A DNA stretch of 64,000 bases from Ohtaekwangia sp035628875 (GTDB lineage Bacteria; Bacteroidota; Bacteroidia; Cytophagales; Cyclobacteriaceae). The translations under genes were made by a program, and so were the position numbers. Of this stretch, positions 35,874-44,300 are shown piece after piece. Position 1 is the first letter of the stretch, and every line of letters starts with the position of its first letter. The stretch covers positions 62,001 to 126,000 of the forward strand of contig DASPIZ010000055.1 of NCBI GenBank assembly GCA_035628875.1, written 5' to 3'. The notes under the pieces are model-generated. The model did not search any database and was not told the DNA's origin. It saw only the letters and a program-made list of their open reading frames with translations.

Positions 35874-37217
35874 ATGATGCGTAAAATTGTATTTTTTGTT
35901 TTCCTTATCGTAAGTCATATCGTTTTCAGCAGCGAAGCTCAACGACAGCAGGTAATGGTTATGGAGATCAAAAGTGAAATTGATCCGCCCATGAAGCGCT
36001 ATGTTGAACTGGCCATTGACCATGCAGAAAAAATCAAGTCTGATATTGTAATCATCGAAATGGATACCTATGGCGGCGTGTTAACCGACGCTAAGGAGAT
36101 TGTTGATATCCTTATGCGTTTCAAAAAACCAGTCTGGGTTTTCATCAATGCTGATGCTGCTTCAGCGGGCGCGCTCATCTCGATTGCATGCGATAGCATC
36201 TACATGTCGCCGGGAGCCACCATCGGAGCAGCTACTGTAGTGGATGGTACTGGCCAAAAAGCACCAGACAAATATCAGAGTTACATGCGTTCGATCATGC
36301 GTTCAACCGCAGAGGAAAATAACCGTGATCCTCACATAGCCGAAGCCATGGTAGATGAAGATGTCGAGATCGATAGCATCTCGCCTGCCGGTAAAATACT
36401 TACCTTCTCTACTGCGGAAGCGATCAAACATGGCTTTTGTGAAGGTAAGGTGAACTCTATCGAAGAGGTCCTTGCGAAAAATAAGATCATCGATTATGAA
36501 ATCGTACGTTTTGAATTAAGTGGTGTCGACGAGGTAATCGCTTTTTTCATGAATCCTTTTCTTAGCGGAATACTCATTCTCATTATTCTGGGCGGCATTT
36601 ATTTCGAATTACAAACTCCAGGTGTTGGCTTCCCTGGTCTAGCTGCGCTCATTGCATTGGTGTTGTACATGGTTCCTTACTACCTCACCGGCCTTGCAGA
36701 CAATTGGGAGATTATCGCCTTCTTTATTGGTATTGTGCTGATCGGTCTGGAAATTTTTGTTGTTCCCGGCTTCGGAGTGGCTGGTATTGCCGGTATTATA
36801 TTTACCGTTGGATCGCTTGCGCTGATCATGTTGAATAACGATGCTTTCAATTTTGATTTTGTTGCCGGACAGGATATTCTCATTGCCCTGATTGTATCAC
36901 TAAGCGGATTACTCGGAGCGATTATACTTTTATTTGCCGGTGGATCAAAGATAGCGGACTCTAAATATTTTCGAAAGATTGCATTGACTGATACACAATC
37001 ACGTGAGCAGGGATTCACTTCTTCCTTTCTAAAAGAATCAATGATTGGTAAACGTGGCTTTACACATACTATCCTGCGTCCTGGTGGTAAAGTCATAATT
37101 GAAGGAACGTTGTATGATGCCTATACGAAGGGAGAATACGTTGAACGTGGAAAAGAGATAGAAGTGCTGGGCGATGAAACTACATCACTCCGCGTAAGGG
37201 AAGTGTCTAATGGATAA
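35874..37217 (+). CDS. NfeD/SppA-like membrane serine protease
   Basis: 447 residues with signal peptide (IVFFVFLIVSHIVFSSEAQ). The N-terminal half is a ClpP-fold serine protease domain of the NfeD 1510-type: KSDIVIIEMDTYGGVLTDAK, then the nucleophile segment INADAASAGALISIACDSIY with its Ser, then MSPGATIGAATVV. The lysine general base is presumably in the conserved AEENNRDPHIAEAMVD region. Four to five membrane helices follow (PFLSGILILIILGGIYF, GLAALIALVLYMVPYYL, IIAFFIGIVLIGLEIFVV, IIFTVGSLALIML, LIALIVSLSGLLGAIILLF). A C-terminal OB-like NfeD domain closes the protein (GKRGFTHTILRPGGKVIIEG). Family members cleave stomatin-like partners in membranes; no stomatin gene is adjacent. It overlaps the kdsB reading frame, indicating cotranscription. 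Confidence 0.92.
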   Translation: MMRKIVFFVFLIVSHIVFSSEAQRQQVMVMEIKSEIDPPMKRYVELAIDHAEKIKSDIVIIEMDTYGGVLTDAKEIVDILMRFKKPVWVFINADAASAGALISIACDSIYMSPGATIGAATVVDGTGQKAPDKYQSYMRSIMRSTAEENNRDPHIAEAMVDEDVEIDSISPAGKILTFSTAEAIKHGFCEGKVNSIEEVLAKNKIIDYEIVRFELSGVDEVIAFFMNPFLSGILILIILGGIYFELQTPGVGFPGLAALIALVLYMVPYYLTGLADNWEIIAFFIGIVLIGLEIFVVPGFGVAGIAGIIFTVGSLALIMLNNDAFNFDFVAGQDILIALIVSLSGLLGAIILLFAGGSKIADSKYFRKIALTDTQSREQGFTSSFLKESMIGKRGFTHTILRPGGKVIIEGTLYDAYTKGEYVERGKEIEVLGDETTSLRVREVSNG

Positions 37218-37227
37218 TAGTAATACC

Positions 37228-37974
37228 ATGAAAATTTTAGGCGTTATACCAGCGCGATACGCTTCAACCCGTTTTCCTGCAAAACCCCTAGTAGATCTCG
37301 GAGGCAAGTCAATGATCCAACGGGTTTACGAACAGGTAAAACAATCAAATAGCCTTCACCATATAGTGGTTGCGACGGATCATCCTGAAATTTTTCAACA
37401 TGTTCAAAATTTCAGGGGCGATGTATGCATGACGAATGAAAATCACGTGAGCGGGACCGATCGTTGTTACGAAGCTTTGCAGCTGCAGCCCGAACAATTT
37501 GATTATGTAATTAACATCCAAGGTGATGAACCTTTTATCCAGCCGGATCAAATTGATCTCCTTGCCGGGAAGTTAAATGGACAAACGGAAATCGCGACGC
37601 TGGTAAAAGCGATCGATCAGCATTCGGCATTATTCAATCCGAATGTAGTGAAAGCTGTTCTTAGCAAAGAAGGCCAGGCGTTGTATTTCAGCCGTTCTAT
37701 CATACCACATATACGAAACGCGCACGAATCTTTGTGGTTGGAAAAGCATGTGTTTTACAAACATATCGGGATGTATGCTTACCGAACCGATATCCTCGAA
37801 AGGATTACAAAGCTTGAAGTTTCTTCCCTGGAAAAAGCGGAATCACTGGAACAACTTCGCTGGCTTGAAAACGGATTTAAAATTACAGTTGCTGAAACGT
37901 TTACCGAAACAGTAGGCATCGATACGCCCGAAGATCTATTAAAAGCATTGGAGCAATTACAAAACCAAAAGTAA
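37228..37974 (+). CDS. kdsB: 3-deoxy-manno-octulosonate cytidylyltransferase
   Basis: 248 residues from the ATG at 37228, which matches the family start (MKILGVIPARYASTRFPAKP); an ATG at 37210 is in frame and overlaps nfeD by eight bases. It activates Kdo with CTP to give CMP-Kdo for lipopolysaccharide inner-core synthesis. Visible motifs are the nucleotide-binding start, VVATDHPEIF, the segment HVSGTDRCYEAL, INIQGDEPFIQPDQI with the metal-binding aspartate, and YFSRSIIPHIRN. The C-terminus (EAESLEQLRWLENG-like: KAESLEQLRWLENGFKI) and the GIDTPEDL ending are as in the family. It follows the NfeD gene directly and ends one base before the convergent hydrolase gene. Confidence 0.96.
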   Translation: MKILGVIPARYASTRFPAKPLVDLGGKSMIQRVYEQVKQSNSLHHIVVATDHPEIFQHVQNFRGDVCMTNENHVSGTDRCYEALQLQPEQFDYVINIQGDEPFIQPDQIDLLAGKLNGQTEIATLVKAIDQHSALFNPNVVKAVLSKEGQALYFSRSIIPHIRNAHESLWLEKHVFYKHIGMYAYRTDILERITKLEVSSLEKAESLEQLRWLENGFKITVAETFTETVGIDTPEDLLKALEQLQNQK

Positions 37975-37975
37975 T

Positions 37976-38983
37976 TCAGTCACTATCTACGGGGTTCATC
38001 TTCAGTTTCTCAATGGCAAAATTTTCCATTGCTGAATAAACAGAAGGCAGATCTTTTGATGTAAGTGAGCTACCAATAACATGCGCACCTGCTTTTGGAA
38101 TGGCTACGGCCTCTTTCAATTCCGGGGGCGTCGCTAACTGTTCATGCATGGAAAGCATGGCACTTACTTTCACTTCCGGGTCCTGGTGCGTTTCATCCTG
38201 ATAATAATATAAAGTCAAGACTGGTTGTGTTATTCGCTGAAAAAGTGCCTTGCTATTCACTTCTTCCGTTAACTCCTGTAACTCTGTTAGCGATTCGAGC
38301 CTGTATTTTTTATTCCAGTAGCGCGCATGCTCTGCTGTTGCACCCGTTACTCTGTATTTACCACCCATTACAGCACGGGCGATATACAATCCCCATGGAT
38401 CGTTTAATAAAAAAGCCGCATCATTGTTAATTTCCACATTGGGAGAAAGATTGATTAAGGCGTGCACCCGGTCAGGGAATTCGGCGGCGAGCTTCAAAGC
38501 GATTGTCGCTCCGGTTGAAGTGCCTACGATAATTACTTTTTCACCGAGTTGATTTGTAATGGCCAATGCTTCTTTTGCACTTTCCCAAAGCCGGTCAACG
38601 GAAAAAAGCATTAACGTCTCAGTGGTATCTATGCCATGATCTGAAAGCCGCGAAAGAAAAAGATTACAACCGAATGCTCTCGCGAACTGGCGATGGGTCG
38701 GATCACCTTCCATTTTACTGGCTGAAAACCCATGAAGATAAAGGATGGCATATTCTGTTCGTGCTTTCGTACTATCATACCACACAACTTCAGCGTCATT
38801 GCCTGGTTTAATATTGTGTTTAGCATCGTTAAAGGCAACGTGCCGTTCGAGCGCTTCTGGCTCAGCAGGTATCGCTGGAATGACTTTATTAAACTGAGGC
38901 TGTTCTGGTGAAGGTCCCAGAAAATAAACTACGATAACAAATAACACGGGAAACGAATACCAGATCAATCGTTTTAATTTCAT
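37976..38983 (-). CDS. Alpha/beta-hydrolase, lysophospholipase-like, membrane-anchored
   Basis: 335 residues. An uncleaved hydrophobic segment at the start (LIWYSFPVLFVIVVYFLGPS) suggests an inner-membrane anchor facing the periplasm. The hydrolase core has the oxyanion segment ILYLHGFSASKMEGD, the nucleophile elbow IVGTSTGATIAL (Ser in GTSTG), the acid in LTLYYYQDETHQD and the histidine in IPKAGAHVIGSSL. This is the monoacylglycerol lipase/lysophospholipase-like grouping; the natural substrate is not clear. It converges with kdsB with one base between the stops, so no terminator can lie between them. A TAAAGGTA sequence at about 39000-39007 (TACCTTTA on the minus strand) may be its -7 box. 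Confidence 0.87.
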   Translation of the reverse strand: MKLKRLIWYSFPVLFVIVVYFLGPSPEQPQFNKVIPAIPAEPEALERHVAFNDAKHNIKPGNDAEVVWYDSTKARTEYAILYLHGFSASKMEGDPTHRQFARAFGCNLFLSRLSDHGIDTTETLMLFSVDRLWESAKEALAITNQLGEKVIIVGTSTGATIALKLAAEFPDRVHALINLSPNVEINNDAAFLLNDPWGLYIARAVMGGKYRVTGATAEHARYWNKKYRLESLTELQELTEEVNSKALFQRITQPVLTLYYYQDETHQDPEVKVSAMLSMHEQLATPPELKEAVAIPKAGAHVIGSSLTSKDLPSVYSAMENFAIEKLKMNPVDSD

Positions 38984-39100
38984 AGACCATGTGTTTTAAT
39001 AAAGGTAATTGTTCCCCGTTAATACCCCTTACCCAAAGATCGGTTTATATTAAAGACTGAAATGTGTAATGGGCAAATAATTATGATCGCAATACAATTC

Positions 39101-39748
39101 TCAGATCAGCTCCATGGACTGGATTTTCTTTACTAGTTCAATGGCGTTCCGAACTCCAACTTTCTTCATAAGATTAGCGCGGTGTGTCTCAACCGTGCGC
39201 GAACTTATGGCGAGCTTATCTGCCATCTGTTGACTTGTAAATCCTTCAGAAATGAGTTTCACAATCTCCAATTCACGCTGCGTTAATTTAATAGACTCCT
39301 CGCGTTGTTTTCTTTTACCAATATGCTCAGAGAAATTTTTAAAGATCACATCCTGCACTTGGCGGCTAAAGTAAGTTTCGCCTTGCAATACAGATTTAAT
39401 GGCGTGCTCGAGTTCCATGCCACTCTCATTTTTAATAACATATCCTTTGACGCCCAGTTCAATACAGCGACTGATGTAGTCTTCGTCATCATACATCGAG
39501 AAAACGATAATTTTAGCATCCGGATGATCCTGCAGAATTAAGCGACTAACTTCCATCCCATTCATGTCAGGCATAGAAATATCAACGATAAGGAGATCGG
39601 GATGCAGCATACCAAAGAGTTCAAGCGTTTCGTTTCCTCCTGTAGCTTCTCCGATAACCTGGTATTCATGGTGTTGCCGGATCAGGTTTTTCAAACCATC
39701 ACGTATCATGGCATGATCATCGGCGATAAGGATTTTGAATTCATTCAT
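39101..39748 (-). CDS. Response regulator, NarL/LuxR family
   Basis: 215 residues. The receiver domain occupies residues 1-120: acidic pocket IADDHAMIRDGL, phospho-acceptor aspartate in LLIVDISMPDMNGMEV, switch threonine/serine in KIIVFSMYDDEDYI and the conserved lysine in VKGYVIKNESG. The C-terminal LuxR-type helix-turn-helix is at about 150-210 (LTQREIV-like: LTQRELEIVKLISEGFTSQQ, then MADKLAISSRTVETHRANLM). It overlaps the kinase gene upstream by four bases, so they form a translationally coupled two-component system. Target genes are unknown; nothing nearby carries an obvious shared operator. Confidence 0.95.
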   Translation of the reverse strand: MNEFKILIADDHAMIRDGLKNLIRQHHEYQVIGEATGGNETLELFGMLHPDLLIVDISMPDMNGMEVSRLILQDHPDAKIIVFSMYDDEDYISRCIELGVKGYVIKNESGMELEHAIKSVLQGETYFSRQVQDVIFKNFSEHIGKRKQREESIKLTQRELEIVKLISEGFTSQQMADKLAISSRTVETHRANLMKKVGVRNAIELVKKIQSMELI

Positions 39749-41175
39749 ATAGAAACGGCTTTAGTATTATAAGGTGCTTCAGCAATAATCAATGTTCCCC
39801 TGTTGGTGTCAGATTCTATGGTTAGTTTACCACCCATTAGCTGGGCGCGATCCCGCATGTTGGCCAGGCCATGATGGAAAGAGTTCGTTGAGCCCGAAGC
39901 CTGCATACCCCGGCCGTTGTCCTCGATCGTGAGGAGCGTATTGGCTTCATCCTGTGCAAGCTGCACACTTATGGATGAGGCCGATGCATGTTTGATGGCG
40001 TTATTAATGGCTTCCTGCGCAATCCTGTAAAAGTTTATTTTTTGTTGTTGATCCAGTTCGATGCGGCCACCAAGTGATTCAAATTGAATGTTGCTCCCGG
40101 TAACGTTTCTAATCTGATTACACAAACTATTCAGACACGTACCCAGATCAAAATCATTCAACTTTGAAGGAAGCAGGTTTTCTGAAATTCGTACAGACTC
40201 CTGCACAGCTTCCTCAATCAGTTTCGACAAATTTTCTGTCTTATTTTCCTTTACTGCTGAACTGTTGATGTTCATTTTGATCGCTGTTAACATCTGGCCT
40301 AATCCATCATGCAAGTCCTTTGCAATACGGCTGCGCTCTTTTTCCTGGCCCTCCAACAACGCAGCAAGTCGTGCTTTCTCAAAACTACGCAGTAATTTTT
40401 CATGCACCATCTTTTCGGAAGTATCTTTGAAGATCATCACCAATCCCGTGAAGTTTCCTTTACCATCCATTATCGGACTGAGACTGCCTTCGCCAATCGG
40501 TTGCTCTACCCTGTTGTTACGGGTAAGTAAAAGGTTATCCGGCATCGCATTTACCTTTCCGGCCTCCAAAGAACATTGAATCGGATTGACCGGATATTCA
40601 CCGGTTTCAGCATTTTTTAACTTAAAAAAATCAAACAACAACCCACCCTGTACTTCAGCGAGGTTCCAGCCGGAAAGTGCTTCGGCACTTGGATTGATGT
40701 ACGTAATCTTGTATTGATGATCCAATACGACGACAGCATCACTAATTGACCGCACCGTAGAAAAATATTTCTCCTCGCTTTCTTTAAGCTTTGATTCAAT
40801 ATGATGTTTATACAACGCCATTTCGATTACCGTAAAAATTTCGCGTGCTTCGAACGGTTTTGTCAGGTAGCCATAAGGTTCTGTAAACTTTGCACGATGA
40901 ATTGTATCACGATCATTAAGGGCCGTCGTATAGATAACAGGAAGATTATATTCTGATTTAATGATGCGTGCCGTTTCAACGCCGTCGAGCGTACCATTCA
41001 GCATAATATCCATTAACACAAGATCAGCCGGAGTATTTTTCAAGAAGGCCAAAGCACCTTCCCCTGAATCCTGGGTGTCGAGCACATGATATCCTTCATG
41101 CTCAAGTGTGGTTTTAAGATGATAAGCTACAACGAACGAATCTTCGACAATCAAGATAGAAGCCTTGGTAACCAT
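39745..41175 (-). CDS. Cytoplasmic hybrid histidine kinase: receiver-PAS-HisKA_3-ATPase
   Basis: 476 residues with no membrane helix, so the kinase is cytosolic. A receiver domain comes first (SILIVEDSFVVAYHLKTTLE; phospho-acceptor in LVLMDIMLNGTLDG). A PAS domain follows at about residues 130-245 (SISDAVVVLDHQYKITYINP). Next is the NarX/DesK-type HisKA_3 dimerisation domain with the phospho-accepting histidine in AKDLHDGLGQMLTAIK near residue 290. The ATPase domain closes it (RIAQEAINNAIKHASASSIS; NGRGM). It pairs with the NarL-type regulator just downstream (four-base overlap). The order receiver-first suggests its own activity is set by another kinase. A clear -7 promoter box lies upstream. 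Confidence 0.94.
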   Translation of the reverse strand: MVTKASILIVEDSFVVAYHLKTTLEHEGYHVLDTQDSGEGALAFLKNTPADLVLMDIMLNGTLDGVETARIIKSEYNLPVIYTTALNDRDTIHRAKFTEPYGYLTKPFEAREIFTVIEMALYKHHIESKLKESEEKYFSTVRSISDAVVVLDHQYKITYINPSAEALSGWNLAEVQGGLLFDFFKLKNAETGEYPVNPIQCSLEAGKVNAMPDNLLLTRNNRVEQPIGEGSLSPIMDGKGNFTGLVMIFKDTSEKMVHEKLLRSFEKARLAALLEGQEKERSRIAKDLHDGLGQMLTAIKMNINSSAVKENKTENLSKLIEEAVQESVRISENLLPSKLNDFDLGTCLNSLCNQIRNVTGSNIQFESLGGRIELDQQQKINFYRIAQEAINNAIKHASASSISVQLAQDEANTLLTIEDNGRGMQASGSTNSFHHGLANMRDRAQLMGGKLTIESDTNRGTLIIAEAPYNTKAVSI

Positions 41176-41259
41176 TCTTAATATTAAGCGCGGAACAAAC
41201 TATCATGTGTTTACCCCTGAATCCTGTATCGACAAGCGGAAACACATAAATATAATACG

Positions 41260-41267
41260 CAAAGGTA
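41260..41267 (-). promoter_or_regulatory. Candidate -7 box for the kinase/regulator operon
   Basis: CAAAGGTA on the plus strand is TACCTTTG on the minus strand, an exact TAnnTTTG match. No good -33 TTTG box is seen at the usual spacing. The leader would be about 80 bases. Confidence 0.4.
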
Positions 41268-41359
41268 CGGAGATATGAAACGACATGATAGTCGTATGGT
41301 TACTTAGGTAGTAATACGGAATACGTTTCACATCGGCGTTTCGGCATTATACCTTAAAA

Positions 41360-44300
41360 TTAACGACAGAGGAAAACTTTTCCGCGCTTTGTGAACGATT
41401 TACTACCAAGTTGAACGCTTATTTCGTAAACATAAATTGCATTTGGAAGTGTTTGTCCTTGTTGGTCGGTTGTATCCCACGTGAAACTATTTTTCCCTAT
41501 GATAAGATCTTCCGAACCAAAATTAAGCTCAGATACCGGCTTACCGGTAAGGTCTTTCAGTGAGAACGTAAACTGGTCAGGCACCATGTTACCACTTAAT
41601 AAAAATCCATAACTCGCAGATCCGGTAGTTGGATTTGGGTAAGGTGGAATCAAAGTCACCTGCGTTTCATCTTTTACCACAAATGAAATTTCATAAGGAT
41701 CGGTATTGGTATTTCCCTTGGCATCGGCACCTTCAACACGCAAGGTATAGTTACCGGATGGCAAAGACGTTGGTTGATACTCAATATAAAAATCGCTTGT
41801 TGCTGTACCCGGATACCACCTAACCGATTCGCCACTCAAAACAATATATCGTGGCTCACATTCACCTTCACAGGGATAAGTAAGAAACAACCGCATGCCT
41901 GTTGTGTCTGTTTTTAAAATGAATGGATTTTCGTCGCGGATTTTTACTGCAATCAGCGGATCCGGAGAAACGAAATCACCATTTTCCACAAAACGTCCGT
42001 CGATAGTAACTTCCATCACCGGCGGATTCACATCATGCAATACCGATAAATGACTATTCAATCTTACTACATTGTTATCGTAATATATTTCCGGAAGGAT
42101 ACGGGGATTCACCGTTACTTCTACATCATTAAGTCCTGCTACGTTGTTTGTCGGAAAATGTATCGTGAAACGGGTTGTATCGCCTGGAGAGGGTTGCTTT
42201 ATTCTGAACCGTTGGATTTTATTTTCGTGATTCGGTTGATTGTACACCAGCAACTTAACGTCGAGCGAATCGGAAAATGCTTTATCACTGATATTAATAA
42301 ATAAGTAATCGCTTTCCCAGGTCTCTCCTTCGGCTAAGGTAACCTGATCAACATTGTTTTCCGGAAGCAATATACCTTCAGCAACGGGTGAATAAAGCAC
42401 GATCCATTTTTGCAATTGTGTTGATGTAAGTAATATTTCGTCTGACGAATTAAATCTGATTTTCAAATAGGGAAATTCGTCCGCATTGATGCCGGATAAA
42501 TCGAGATTACCCTGAACACCCGAATAAAGTATTTCCGATTCACCGCTCATCTGTACACCTACGATATCGAATGTAATTTCATCGGCTGGTTCATGTTCAC
42601 TTATCGTCCAAATCAATCTGTTCCAATCCGCTGCAGGTCCGATCAGCGGCGTAGTCAACGTTCCATTCGAATACCTACCGGTAATGGTTTTATTCACGAC
42701 GAGCTTTGCCTTGTTGGCGGTAGCACCGGTCGATGTAAAAATATGTGCTGACCCTGGCTGACTGCCTTTTTTACCCAAGATCACAACTGGTGCACCCGGG
42801 ACTAACGCATTTAATTGCGCTTCCGAAATACCCAGTTCCCCGGCCTTCTGTTTAGCAGCAGCTGCCCAAAGATGAATTGACGCGTTACCGATACTGTACA
42901 AGAGAACCGAATCACCCTCCGCTATATTATTAATGTATTGGATTAGGTCGTTATTTTTTCCCGTATTCACCTCGTTGTACATGAAACTATTTACAACAAA
43001 GGGTTCGCGTCCGCAAATCAACCGGCGTCCGCCATAGGTATAAAGTATTTCGTACCATTTGAAATAAATTCCAACGTAAGGAACCGTAGAGCGCTTGTCA
43101 AAAGCGATGAGATTGATCGTGTTGTTTCTACATCCAAAAGCTCCATTGGATTGTCCATAAAGGTTGTATTCCGCACCACCAATTTTCACGCTGACAGAGT
43201 CGCGCGGTTTCCCTGCACTGCCGCCGAACGTTACGATATCAAGCGGCGTGGAAGATTCCTGAAATCTTATTTTGCGAAGGCTTTCGTCTACAATTAATCC
43301 TTCAGCGGCCCCGGATAAAAACTGTGGAAAATCAACCTGTGCCCAGCCTGTCTCGCCCTGGTCAATGTATGTGAAGGAACTCACTTGCCATGATCCCGCA
43401 TCACCATCCAACGGATTGGCTAAGCGCGTTCTCCAGTAGAAGGTTACCGTATCGGAGTTTAATTCTGCGACATCAACCGATTTTTGAAAGAGTATGTTGC
43501 CGGTTAATGTATATGCTTTTTTATAATCGCTATTGAACGTGTTAACCGTATCGATCTCCAATAAAAAATCACGCGCTTGTGTATTTCCATCATTGGCCTG
43601 AAATGAAAGCATCGCCGGGCTCTTGTTTACGATGGCAAAAGCGTAAGGGAATAGATTTTTAGTGCCATTGGACGGCATGTTGAAATCAAGAACCGCCTTG
43701 TTGTTTTCCTCATTCAGTTCAGTAATAATGTCATCCGCATCAACATAAATCGCAAACCGGTTATTCCCGGAACGTTTTTCGGTTCCCTGCCGGATAATAA
43801 ACTTTAATGTATCGGAAAATGATGGAACCTGGTAAATGGAATCGTAGACAAGTGTCGTGTTATCGTTTAATGTACGGGTAACTTCAACACGAAAGGGTTC
43901 CTGGCTTGCTAAACCATAATTGCGAACAATAAACTGAACCGCGAAAGAGTCTGCCAAGGCTGTAACCGGAGCTTCTGAGAGCGACACAACAGAAACATGG
44001 TTCGGATTAATTTCCAGGTCTGGTTTGGGAGCACCGAATAATTTTACTGCAGGATCACCAAGTAGGATCATTTGCTGCACCTGCGACAGTTGAAGTATAG
44101 AGGCGTATGTTTTATCAATAAATCTTCTGGCGGTTTCCTTCCGGATATCGCCTATTCCTTTTTTCAAATACACTGAATCACCATAAGCAACTTCATAAAA
44201 GGAAGATGTGTATTGATGCAAGGTGGAAACCAGTGCATAGGAAGAGTGGGCGATGAAAGCTGACGCTCCTTTCTTTTTTGCCATCACCCAGTTTTCACCG